From positions 1 to 64,000 of the forward strand of contig NW_025407869.1 of NCBI RefSeq assembly GCF_003324165.1: a DNA stretch of 64,000 nt, in the 5' to 3' direction. Position numbers and translations under genes: made by a program. Position 1 is the stretch's first letter. Every line of letters starts with the position of its first letter. The notes beneath the pieces were generated by a model that saw only the letters and a list, made by a program, of their open reading frames with translations, was not told the origin of the DNA and searched no databases. This DNA is from Naegleria lovaniensis. Lineage: Eukaryota > Heterolobosea > Eutetramitea > Acrasida > Naegleriidae. Shown here one piece after another: positions 53,401 through 59,159 of the stretch.

Positions 53401-53449
53401 GGATTTTTACAAGACTTTGGAGGATATTCTTGAAAAGAGTAAGCAATAA
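38450..53449 (+). CDS. RNF213/mysterin-type giant AAA+ E3 ubiquitin ligase
   Basis: A 15-kb intronless frame; the first ATG is at 38450, giving 4,999 residues, close to vertebrate RNF213. Residues 1-220 are low-complexity. A beta-rich module (about 230-345) sits where vertebrate RNF213 has a CBM20-like domain. A dynein-like helical arm leads to the AAA+ core: Walker A GAGKT (1845-1849), GETGCGKS (2250-2257) with Walker B YIVFFDESN, and GFAGSSKS (2598-2605) with Walker B VVLLDEIS. A RING-like finger spans Cys3754-Cys3801, but the usual His ligand is Arg3774. The RZ finger is complete (Cys4265, His4269, Cys4285, Cys4288, then PIGG). RNF213 is a cytosolic and lipid-droplet-associated ligase that ubiquitinates proteins and bacterial lipopolysaccharide through its RZ finger. 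A C-terminal helical domain follows. Confidence 0.95.
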   Translation: MLPTNDPHYIRYLKEQEEQKKQNDQQQQQEQPNSINSSSSSPSEPRVPPVNNNSKNSTRFNKPSQHKASPHHSPNQHHDNEDDFSFLPKTNHRDKQQLVRSREALDGSDVVDENNNNNSNKSTTFNEQVTYPSLVETHHESSRIEAKNTQHDDAPRPSEKDQQIPSSSRRSKKRKMNDRGSSKTTSSQVASSTTSSLSTTIEENIQQEEVVIEEEGNDGTTDLSTTQMVLYFHVFIPIVYFEDDDNQTNLVPKIDIHYKSPSLSTSLFSKISKKGNMIHKFTLLRKSSFHQEIWIGSAVLPKNLSFLQFKVLISGPRGIVNSDKAVSDVTFMSNLKKPFSQIFCQFKPQHEKSVGLLKSAIQTITQSKRSVLFSFVEELFESVLSEINDIPLARKKSLSARNYNQSNDNDELIRQHIQAQQQKLVLFYQRLDGLFQSLEQILTTNGKAAFQVSERFVAKRNYFRDSTVTELKSFLLDRVETFGENTTNLECRAIMIVCIFDRIVSLTSSTDLDNFLDVVYLLRHFDVYSISTIYNHILSKLSEQSNTTPSKSMNDVSHLDNIKTSFKSGIQQLIRLFMKHPEKKNFSFWVLLSPFIHSEFGNSFHGNYNQLDTLIMYADKRRFNDEMKELFAMVEHKSSSVSQHMMHVTSSQISVIVSTLFRLASSSFDHIQVVLQFGRCLKCDNEHAISNVLLKEFTTFVKNHTEWIDDTKEKLDILKSIICSEKSFSRSFSLLEVLLSSIGNIETMDHIHAHEILDVVFIFFDDDVFVSNCEERDKEKISKLLKEVFKQIFRNKTSSTFFGRKSFKLTDILDFYVGMSSRLSKSILRPEDYQMCVLESFKGNYYFSAMTNQDLLKGFLDFEAKTSMQEVSLFFKVLEDVTFDICKKMGYSSKVLNSLLNLLEKHIDSLERAITKRHMVADTILNHITNHIYTEENMSLLLNNSELWCRCFSLCNSSFTTETVTKAAQLLDNWGNAILGHTATIDMLKELFEGNNKERFVQLALSTSKDVLSLTTLVELEEEVAQFTSLQRKTHDFCNHYCQNEHVDSSSLRDILTRLDSAIEKRVPFDAIKSLLNDQPFLKELNELQYLSKSELFLQTWNQTIDEVAQKEAQITNMNTDGSTPTVSFSVKDLKNKVFTLVTNKWIKLYNDLNSKTISFQELEHQFANFESEEDVSSEIRFLKTTCKVDDDAENNATSLKLVAETRESKEWCDYHTKIVHSFIFISRQKTYVPLVIQVLQKFGNVFRSSIVEDKYFIGLTALHYKFFVEKWENGTLFDVADIVNAAKQALKHLSRYELDLVQVLAQSDDLLEWLWQHHNTGQFNELIRVCREVTTDDAITLQSFASLISCREYLYDIVYPETKFSSCEGFLQTMKSLNYNKDSKEIERRIQDVSFIRKNLESVKQIFRDKTRSPSVNSLLKLLEIMESAAFKISTKSSILSLNAHQNEYTFEDMIIYKLPSSSKDKTFTMSDLLDIRTTVLNTSVPRELKEKHQNLDFEMNRFIELINILLSIKESVIELIKNGNILIDQYEYEFNFNQISCVDNEMGKLRNEATRLEALNASWKKDIKNIRQKYSYLNYFNMRELREILKWLECNNSANLHSMCKTIRREFTDKHLELLLSEWHNKNNFVVVDDDLSYTVLESLGNLLSALFGDTEDIILQKDRSISFSAKKDIALSLTQSNQDIENLFVISCQNEQDVESVVLSLYAVQSRLPEMYEILMCNSRTKVEDILLLFTRWSQTRSQSLTSRRIFTLANVHLLSYTTQCQVVDKLKLYLHNSDIKLAPPLVIVSGNAHQRIVNAFSNFRFDGAAITLTIEEMVEVYSQICNTYSCGTKVYTSKHSGAGKTHSIFKYACENQLELVSISLRESVDISSLISQLNEKTNRTHPVALYFNISSHVDSIVNAILFQLIVVGSISDYNGQVYHRREVDSILIEIPNAPQNITLEKFVPLCNFLPKQVCEVTAETLLIEKRFEMDDFGRVTSAINSKLLFVCAILKAFEKGTFSNPELFAQFVPDDYLEPQECFDILMRYCNTTGQTSFSLISNFVDFTYEFFQSIMKYELLRVLPSLEPLTARIPHSLIALALEMTKDFAMRQLVLNFNTANPSLEEYAKRFSSIRKWEQSTHPVLIFTQDDFTVAGFNVIALKQESVKKFFSDQEIHILHEQKLDINFDFNTSLTQKGQIDTEIEGLKFLTMVNGSYQYEMADYYDYSLREKISNSDYVLTQDNLMKMFAIILRFKCNLPVIILGETGCGKSFLMAYLSKILEMDLRRITLHGGHSEKDIIDFIYPIIEEANSHAMANYIVFFDESNTCAHTGILKEIVCDRVLNGLPIPKNIKIVCALNPYRLKNENTKKIEAVIQSQSGILYKHPSFKNIPDPLENLVYRVHPLPDSFIDHVYDFGSLSIETERIYIRSMLQKGLRAYVIHTQHNPTLEIFVDLICTSQQFVREAMHEVSVVSLRDVKRSVQVFSWLFEEHKKASDSVFWDILKLETQLVEFSIHNINFLKCLVLSLAFTFYSRLNRDQRQSYLRKICEVGRIVISSFTSQFFVETVTKYQNELTTQLNPGEGISLNEALTENCFMLFLALLNHIPIILVGFAGSSKSLAVDLISKAMRGKASTNKRLHHLPDINIFAYQCSPLSTARGIAQTFRSARRYAEESSGSSSLSVVLLDEISLADSPNLPLKILHHELENLEKISFIAISNYSLDSSKMNRMSILYRSIPTSKDLKNTAKGIIGVKKLQLNNYLEAIAQSYLELFNTQKIKLFFGLRDFYQCIKFLNRVVNDKMVYDGKEVSFDQALLLAILRNFGGVPKDQVHAILKIFETKTGSSLTSSQMPRPTNKELIQMNLKDSTMARHLMLLTHNNAALNLLFDYNILSLSETLVLFGSDFPLENNDNFALSLQLQKIKLAMSDGRTVVLVHCESLYESLYDLLNQHYVVVEQKKFARLAFGNESVTCAVHDNFRIVVIAEASDAYSKLAAPFLNRLEKHSFNRIDFMTEENSISLSMLETFVSNLVDDGLQNLPKIFVGCHDESLKSLVQALYSTEIDNMVDEGTSYVYTNAIEKLLWVASPEHIVKSGNREIIETYFMKQDHSSFPSLLNKVFAHPEEWSYTTSNGIQAVVMTYSPLDINIETTVKSDVTVVKNEEMKVQFIQLHELKTSADLNSELDHFFNSDHDQSLLIILADPNASSVRRIRYAQYTCENKRELFIKNNPSKIRNVVIVVNLIRGLSFQESRFTFDFDKRWNYIFIDDISSNTKAAFPDMFTLVSKPLSKILSELPIMDLTLANLHNSLSRIVYPYPRTPDSIQKQIITIRNLLSSSQHRFYQAVQEKMLDVLKITTKNDDKWYLEVMEDEKLLQICGTLNSALQYFISKKLFITFAAVLSVTDRFNNFSLLNDNDVRDFWLEMFQQNVQPKMIQDLLISEQLHGHINVHYGTQLPHFNAQFPFSYLISIVSEGVKKNMMENNTDKDNMLEKLEKHFECTYPNLLEYTFINNDSSNVMIDENKQYLHFSIAERFIHDYFTMYGFKYSTLSLDKCKQLIMEIVNKDLGNKSEFTITDLQVIYWSNEPRFKTYFHVLDLIRDASIFENLFYNIPTFESIVDCDIFLYQLVIDAINPTNAINWKSLTDIEESRSWVNNVHIISECCRLLRQLIDSTLLSENVSDSTRWNFGKQNHIWKCISFFSKFLQDLAFKRGIDEDSFDVSICENYWKKLSSSETTHFEQPNMFIDFLQTLTDINKKYSRSESAEDFECFICYTIPDPTELRKTKCCSRYVCIECANNYCSSKTKNGIQNQSCGWCQRGVNLSSVETYTELCDQHLDQVQEMSSKENIFIERASKLTEIFIIHYCLQSENMDQLSAALISTIIQYLSENKKILSDNKLLKFIVNDSMRSSVIRSLVALKKQNTEIGAVIEHELEDQLSTLYSDFKHADFPLAVAISQILEDEIESSVTDEINNEHLLHEKLEKKLSMEPLPGGILKFLQSICSCKVAVRWFAQCISSKKEPSLEFIETIDHLFQNNYSLLVFFFRELAKSNGLSATRSMINYNPMLKQMAFIETWKQKEEAIIFISDNGALSDSNPFATLYDQLPNEGLNYNTMRDAVEQLRLSDAKTDTLLNTLYERSRNSRNCFCALLLMVLLEHVTLRRKISQQNNYNHLLVWMRNNKAKLVVFENISIVNIVERLIENNIRNFEITPETSMSKIHLLRCLIHQIVMVIWNLNTPSMGFFWNCLTNITQLHNTLFPTMNDDITSTLTQITGGKTYTCPNGHAYIITECGRAMVTDICRECGQPIGGSSHTLLSTNREYQNVDNTPLNFCARSAIEETSPADVHSTNRDLSSTEFRLIRLLMSGLLYASGIFFNNNTRVLINTQYCNPADANQYFMEHFTNDWHILSQLTGRNEEDLCITLHHTFAQISYRAATQSTTLWFHALTHKDQRRPFENNFCTQLLEGKFKPDRILTFIQETLQRHNEARRDRKTTLANSKLMKHIYPDQEVLSLQERTLLLPSIFMPVESITLEHFMNSLKQTATMDKLQALAAIVDNIVPLQAMHHLPNIFDLYRLVCKRFDKRIRRENALNSTVREIILEMEDESERTLFEACFESFAQAWNSVFKLVERYECLEIPHHMKEIKMSKDQPLIYIVPSEKDEPIFGLAMVHYLVGIQNKLTELISKEYFSMESKDLRVVTSRELTPTHVVNISLQRHLLPFIKDHCNRSLSFEKPQQIIYDFEFIQQYLIDNFFLRKSLIEIQIKMLDFTGEIRVTGAKEKFSALKKRNTKISNDKLTQDDQEMIINELGGPGGRSERCVSCFRYVEMAIHFIQSSLSVESGVSVQFLDKYLVDYLEKDLMIQDARKLFGSLSQTLQIKHLDHLFEILEQHLTLDIFAGIHDIYKEPLSPELKHKLTTTVMPYIDCQVLMSSMRDAMVKYLSETFTQKESDLCDWLQDLPLPEYFQTGQGEHALDVSTIGELDWFKEIPMGKFKVANALDFYKTLEDILEKSKQ

Positions 53450-53545
53450 ACTTTGGAAAGTGCTTTTATACAACAACATGTGGACGCAAAGAAAATTATT
53501 CGTTTCCTTAGTTAACATATTATTATATCTAAGTCACAACAACAT

Positions 53546-56083
53546 TCATGACGTGTATTTTATTTCCGACAAGATAGTATGGAAAGCTTCGCTTGCAATC
53601 AAATTATTGGTGGAACTATATGTAAAAATCCAAATTTTGAAATTTCTCTCTACCAAACAACATTGTTTCTTGAGAGTGTTACCAAAATAGGTATTACCAT
53701 CCAATTCTAAATATTTTGCCTTGTGCATTGTCATTTGGGGTGTTATTATGGATGTATTGTTCCCCAAGTTTGAGTCTACAGATTGATGATTCATCACGGA
53801 AGAAAACTCCATACTCTTCTCATTCAAGAGAGTGAATGATTTCTTGACCTTTTCCTTAAAAATCCTCTCATAGAAGAAATTCAATAATTTTCCACTATTC
53901 TTCTCCGTAGGCATTGTTAACAAGGTAATTTCCTCCTCAAGTTTTTCACAATTTCCACACACATCGGCATTCCAATAAAATTCAATTAAATTCTTCTTTT
54001 CATATACTGTGGTGGTGTGTTTTAAAACAAAATCTACATGGGTCACAAAAATATTTTCAACCATTTCCTCTTTCGTCGAGTATGGTCCTCTCGATAAATA
54101 TTGAATTGGATGATAGAGTAATAATTTATAATCCTCCTTTCTCTTTCCAAAATCTGAAATTCCATAATGTTTTATAATTTCCTGTTCTCCATCAGTCTCC
54201 AATCTCAGAGAAGGAATAAAACAAATAGGTACATGAATAATTACTCCTTCTCCATCCATATTACTAGTTTTTCGTTTCAACTCTTTCAATGATTTTCCAA
54301 CAAATAACTCACGAACTAAAATATCACTCCACACTCCTCCATCCAAAACAGGTTGTGACTGTTGTTGAGAAGCCATGGATTGTGAATTCACAGAATGGTA
54401 CAAGACGGATGGAATAAATCCAGTCAAAATGGTCATTTCATCACCGCTGTCACTTTCAATGGCTGAGGTCGATAAGGCAGAGGTCACCATTTTCATGAAG
54501 GTCTTTTTTGGTGCTGAACCAGAAGAGGAATTTCGTTTTCGAGCACTATTGGGTTGTGAATTTGAGACTGTTGTCAATGTCGTGTTATTGTTGTTACTAG
54601 TTGGTTCACCATTTAAATTCGGAGATGAATTTGCAGAATTTGATGTAGAAGAATTACTTTCAAAAGCAACACTAGTGACTGACAAGCTCAAATTCTTACT
54701 GTGAGTCGTTGGAGGTGTGACTGAACTTGAATTCGAAGGACTGTGACACGTGTGAGATTCAATATGAATGGCAGGAATTGAAGAAGATCTTGCACTTCTT
54801 GCACTTTGATTTTCTCTACTCGTTAGTAATGGACTTGGAGTGACACTTGTATATCCAATCACATCTTCTGGTTCTCTTCTCGTTGTGGTCAATGTCAAGC
54901 AATAAATAATTCCATTTCCTTCTTGAATGAAATAAATTTTCTTATAAAGTAATTTTTGAGGTAATAATTCATGTCGAAATTGCATGATAAAATAGAGAGC
55001 TTTCTTTTCAGGTTGAATCTTTTTTCCAATCACGTGTGTAATGCCTTTCACTATTTTGGGTTCAATGACTCGCGAAAAACCTGCTTGTTGTGACATTTGT
55101 GACATTCCTTGTCGAATGGCATGTGAAGAAGGCATTCGTTTCAAATGATTGGTTGTTAAGGTCTGACTTGCATGTGTTTGATTTTGCAAACTATGACTCG
55201 AATGGCGACCAAAATAATCATCTTCATGATTCTCTTGTTGTCCCATTTGATGAATATCATCAATCGCCAACTTGGCTTCTTTTTCAATATCATTTGGAGA
55301 AAAGGTGACATAAATTTCAATAAAATCCTTTTCCACATTCTTATCATAGGTTGAAAAATAAATTTTTTGTCCATTCATGATTTGTGACGACGACGATGCA
55401 TTCAATGCTGGACTGGAAGTATTCACATTTACTGAATGATTCAGTGTCGATGATGATGAAGATGACGACGAGGATGATGCAGTTGTTGTTGTTGTCGTCG
55501 TCGTCGTCGAATTGGAGTTACCAGTATGGTTACCCTCACAAGTTGACACTCCAGAATTCACATTCTCCATCATGGTCATCGGAGAAGTCACTCCATTCGA
55601 ATAATTCATTGGATTCGTGGTCGTTGTCGTTTGAGGAGGAGGATTCAAAGTACTTGTTCCACTAATGACAATTCCACCTCCTCGACTTGCATTCGTCGTT
55701 GGACCATAAACTTCAACTCTCCAATCGTTGGGCACGCACATGGAATAATAATAATCTGTGAAATGTTGAAGAGTGTCTCGATTTGGAATTTCAATAAATT
55801 GTAATATGGAATCGTGATGATGAGAATGCTGTAATAATGAAGAATGATTTTTTTCTTGTACTATTGAATTTTCCAAATTTGGTAATTGATGATTCGGAGA
55901 CATGTCTGTAGGTATTGTTGATGATGCTGATGTTGTTGTTGACGGATGAATCAAAGTATTCAATGAATTTCCACTATTGTTTTTACGTTTCGTTTCCATG
56001 ATATGAGAAGTCAATGAAGATTGATACGGAATGTTGGCAAGTGACGCATCACGTTCACTGCGATGCGAGGATCCAATTCCCAT
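53546..56083 (-). CDS. Unknown low-complexity protein, probably N-myristoylated
   Basis: 845 residues, convergent with the RNF213 gene (96 nt between stops). It starts MGIGSSHRS, with Gly2 and Ser6 as in N-myristoylation signals, so it may sit on a membrane. Folded-looking segments alternate with Ser/Thr/Asn-rich linkers, including a Thr run and a Ser run (about 193-215). Ordered parts are near 95-140 (FTDYYYSMCVPNDWRVEVYG), 240-275, 345-400 (ALYFIMQFRHELLPQKLLYK) and the last 100 residues (YLELDGNTYFGNTLKKQC). The strand-rich repeats faintly recall the PsbP/Mog1 fold, but I do not assert it. The triplet runs (near 55440-55515) encode the Ser and Thr tracts and may vary in length between strains. 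Confidence 0.65.
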   Translation of the reverse strand: MGIGSSHRSERDASLANIPYQSSLTSHIMETKRKNNSGNSLNTLIHPSTTTSASSTIPTDMSPNHQLPNLENSIVQEKNHSSLLQHSHHHDSILQFIEIPNRDTLQHFTDYYYSMCVPNDWRVEVYGPTTNASRGGGIVISGTSTLNPPPQTTTTTNPMNYSNGVTSPMTMMENVNSGVSTCEGNHTGNSNSTTTTTTTTTASSSSSSSSSSTLNHSVNVNTSSPALNASSSSQIMNGQKIYFSTYDKNVEKDFIEIYVTFSPNDIEKEAKLAIDDIHQMGQQENHEDDYFGRHSSHSLQNQTHASQTLTTNHLKRMPSSHAIRQGMSQMSQQAGFSRVIEPKIVKGITHVIGKKIQPEKKALYFIMQFRHELLPQKLLYKKIYFIQEGNGIIYCLTLTTTRREPEDVIGYTSVTPSPLLTSRENQSARSARSSSIPAIHIESHTCHSPSNSSSVTPPTTHSKNLSLSVTSVAFESNSSTSNSANSSPNLNGEPTSNNNNTTLTTVSNSQPNSARKRNSSSGSAPKKTFMKMVTSALSTSAIESDSGDEMTILTGFIPSVLYHSVNSQSMASQQQSQPVLDGGVWSDILVRELFVGKSLKELKRKTSNMDGEGVIIHVPICFIPSLRLETDGEQEIIKHYGISDFGKRKEDYKLLLYHPIQYLSRGPYSTKEEMVENIFVTHVDFVLKHTTTVYEKKNLIEFYWNADVCGNCEKLEEEITLLTMPTEKNSGKLLNFFYERIFKEKVKKSFTLLNEKSMEFSSVMNHQSVDSNLGNNTSIITPQMTMHKAKYLELDGNTYFGNTLKKQCCLVERNFKIWIFTYSSTNNLIASEAFHTILSEIKYTS

Positions 56084-56524
56084 ATTTTTGTTTGGTTAGT
56101 TGATGATCAATGACTTTTTAAAATGAATGAACGAGAAAAGAGAGGGATGGGAGCATGAATGCCAGTTGTCAAAATATTTGTTTTTTAATATCGGATGAAC
56201 CAGAGTGTTGAGAATAGAAGGAAACACGAGCACAGAATTGGCTTTAGAAGAGGATGACGAAGTGAGAGAGGGTGTTTCTGTTTTTGACAAGATGACTTTG
56301 TAAAAGCTACTTGTTGACGAGTGACATTTGTATCACAAAAGGCAACACAATTCTCGAAATTTATCCATCAACAAAAATTGATCAAGCTAAAACTCCGTGC
56401 ATAAAATTGAAAATAAAACATGTTATAGAAATGTTTTTGAAATTTAATAATTTAATATATTGCATCTCAAATATATTAAAGACAAAGTTGAAAAATTACA
56501 AAACAAAAAAAGGAAATTTAAAAA
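56084..56524. other. Divergent intergenic region
   Basis: 441 nt, very AT-rich toward its right end, between two divergent starts. No gene, RNA or named motif seen. Confidence 0.5.
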
Positions 56525-58228
56525 ATGACGCAACCAAACGAACATTCAAACACCATCCTCACTGCCAAATACTTTCACTGCATTCAAAAAAACAAGGGAA
56601 TTTGTTGGCATTTTCGTCGGAATGGATTTTGTAAACGTGGAACATCATGTCCTTAGGAACATGTGTTGGATGAAGGCTTGGATTTACAATCGGTTAAAGA
56701 ACGAAGCCAACAATTATTGGAATATACTTTAAATTATCGAATGAGAATAATGAACAGGAAGGAGGAAGAAGGAGCAATGGATGGTTCTTTGTCAGAAACT
56801 TTTCGGAATCATCATCATGATGATGAATTAAAATCTCAATATATTTATTTAGAAAATTCAGAACATGTCCTTTCCGAACAAGAACAGGAAGAAACAAGTA
56901 CAGAACAATTGCCAACACAACGTCGTCAATTATGTTATTGGATTTCAAAGGCAAAAGAATTAAAATTAAAAGAATCAGCTCTACGAAAAACATTTGAAGG
57001 AAATGGTTTTATTTTGGTTTCATCAGTGATGGATGAATCGACTCATTATTTGGCAGTTTTTTGGGGACATACTTTTCCGAGATATAATATTGTGAAATGG
57101 AATGAATTACCTTCATACACATTGATTAATCAATTTCCAAATAGTCATGAATTGTGTAACAAATCATTGATGGCTCTTAATTTTCAGAAAGTGAACAAGT
57201 TGGAGCTTACAGAAACAGTGGAATTTACATCGAAATATGTACCTCCATCGTTTTATTTACCTCAACAATTGGAATTGTTTTTACATTATGCAAAAGAAGA
57301 GGTTTTATTTCAAGAAAATCATTCCCATCTAAAACATGATCATCAATTTTGGATTGTTAAACCTCATCGATCGGGAGAAGGTCGTGGCATCACTATTTAT
57401 CCATCCTATCAACAAGTCATTCAAAATGAATTTTCTGAAGTGGCTCTTTCAAATAACCATGATGACACGGTTGTGGATGAACACATCAAGAAACAAATCA
57501 AGAATAAGAAAATTGTCGTGTCCAAATACATTTCCAATCCACTCTTGATTCATAACAAAAAGTTCGATTTGAGAATGTACGTGTTGGTGGTTGGAAAAAG
57601 GCATTATGATGAAAGGGATCGAATTTATTTCTATCGAGACGGTATTGTAAGATTTGCCTCAGAAGATTACACACTCTCCAAAGACAATCTCAACAATCAT
57701 TTCATGCATATTACCAACAACTCTGTCAATGACAAGAAGAATAAGATTCAAAACGAAACCATTATTGAAAAGTTTGGATTTTTCTGCAACATGTACTTGT
57801 CAGATTTGAAAGAACATTTTCCTCAGCAAGATGAATGGGATGCATTATGGCGCCGATTAGATGAACTTGTGTTACAGTCGATTCATGCTACCATTTTAAA
57901 TCCTGAAAAACAAGATGAATTATTTCATCAATGTCGTCACAAATGTTTTCAATTGTATGGTTATGACATTCTCATTGATGACAGGATGCATCCTCATTTG
58001 TTGGAAGTGAATTTAATGCCAGATCTTGCAGGTGTCAATCAATCGTTGGTGTTGTCAAAGAATTATGGTCTCAAAGCAAAAATGTTGGCCAATGCTTTGA
58101 ATTTGGTCAGAATTCCAATTCATGATTCGGAGAATGTTGACGCCAAAGATACCTTTACGATTGATACCACTCAACCATTGGAAGTGAATGAGAAGGAAAT
58201 TCTTGGAGATTTTGTTCGATTGCAGTGA
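56525..58228 (+). pseudogene. Tubulin-tyrosine-ligase family protein with CCCH finger interrupted by an in-frame TAG
   Basis: The frame starts MTQPNEHSN at an A-rich ATG (56525) and carries a C-x8-C-x5-C-x3-H zinc finger (CWHFRRNGFCKRGTSCP, stop, EH). A TAG at 56654-56656 falls between Pro43 and Glu-His, where such fingers often have Tyr, Phe or His. The same frame then runs to 58228. That part holds the TTL fold: QFWIVKPHRSGEGRGITIYP (ATP grasp), VVSKYISNPLLIHNKKFDLR, VRFASEDY, HFMHITNNSVN and HLLEVNLMPDLAGVN. TTL-family enzymes ligate Tyr, Glu or Gly to tubulin tails. If the TAG is real, translation could only begin at ATG 56741 (495 residues, TTL domain whole, finger lost). Otherwise it is a sequence error or is read through. 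I call it pseudogene only to flag the stop; the ligase part looks intact. Confidence 0.75.
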
Positions 58229-58285
58229 GTGTGAAAAAGAATTTTTGTGAAAAATCCAAAGTGAGCTCATGAGACTATAATGATT

Positions 58286-58911
58286 TTAATTCTTCTTTGG
58301 CAAGTTTTCAACAAGAGCAGTGTCATTCTTACAAGCTCCAAGTTGTTGACACAAAACATGTGGATTCTCTCGTGTGACAAGAATTTCCAAAATTTCAGGT
58401 GTCATTTGTTTTACCAAGAGTGGACACACTGGTTGAATTTCAGGTTGTAGATAGGGACACTGTGATGGAGTTACCAAAAATCATCAGCCATAATGTCATT
58501 CAAGAAAAATTATAATGAAATTATTTTGAAATTTCGTATTCGATTTTTTGATCACATAGATGAAAATCATCATTTGTGAAACAATCATTCCACAAAATAC
58601 ATCGATCCACTTACAATTTTTGTGGCCAATTTAATCACTTCTTGAGCAGTAATATTCGATGTAATAAAACTATCCAACACTTGAGCCAGCAATAAACATC
58701 CATAACACAAATCATTCTCCGATGAAGCAGATGATCGGATTGGATTTTTGTGAGAATGAATTTTCATGACATGGAAATTTGGTTGTTGTGAGAGAACTGT
58801 TTGGATGTGACTGATGGATGAAAAGAAAAGAAAGAAACACGACGCAATGAAGATGAGTAGGAAACCAAGATGGACCTGCATGATGGAAGACTTGGGAAGA
58901 AGCGTTGACAT
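58286..58911 (-). CDS. Saposin-like (SAPLIP) secreted protein, two exons
   Basis: Exons 58911-58615 and 58459-58286, with a 155-nt intron (GTAAGT to CATCACAG), give 156 residues. I chose the ATG at 58911 because it follows an A run and opens directly into a hydrophobic signal segment (about residues 12-40); the longer frame upstream lacks it. A single saposin B domain has the six-Cys pattern Cys69, Cys72, Cys100, Cys111, Cys136, Cys142, and the splice junction falls just before Cys100. SAPLIPs bind or disturb lipid membranes; Naegleria's naegleriapores are pore-forming members, while others only aid lipid breakdown. Which applies here cannot be told. Convergent with the TTL gene (57 nt between stops). 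Confidence 0.8.
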
Positions 58912-59159
58912 TTTTTTTGTAATGAATCGGAGTTTTGAAATTACAGTTACAATTAAGAGAGCATGAGAGAAGACCCCACCAAATTCCATGTTACTAACAA
59001 TCATACAGTTTAAAGAAGATGATTGTGCGGCTTTGATGGAGGTCACAACCGATCGGTTGTATCTTTGGGAATCATAATGAAAATACATCTGACTGAATTT
59101 ACAATCCAAAAAATATGAAACGCAGTTCAATAAATAATTGGCAATGTATTATATAAAAA

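Noticed and set aside
56635-56656. A 26-nt GT-AG intron that would remove the TAG from the CCCH finger
   Set aside because: It is too short, would destroy the finger, and shifts the frame into a new stop.
59040-59130. Longer start for the saposin-like gene
   Set aside because: The frame is open to 59130 but the signal peptide begins right at the ATG at 58911, which has the A-rich context seen at other starts.
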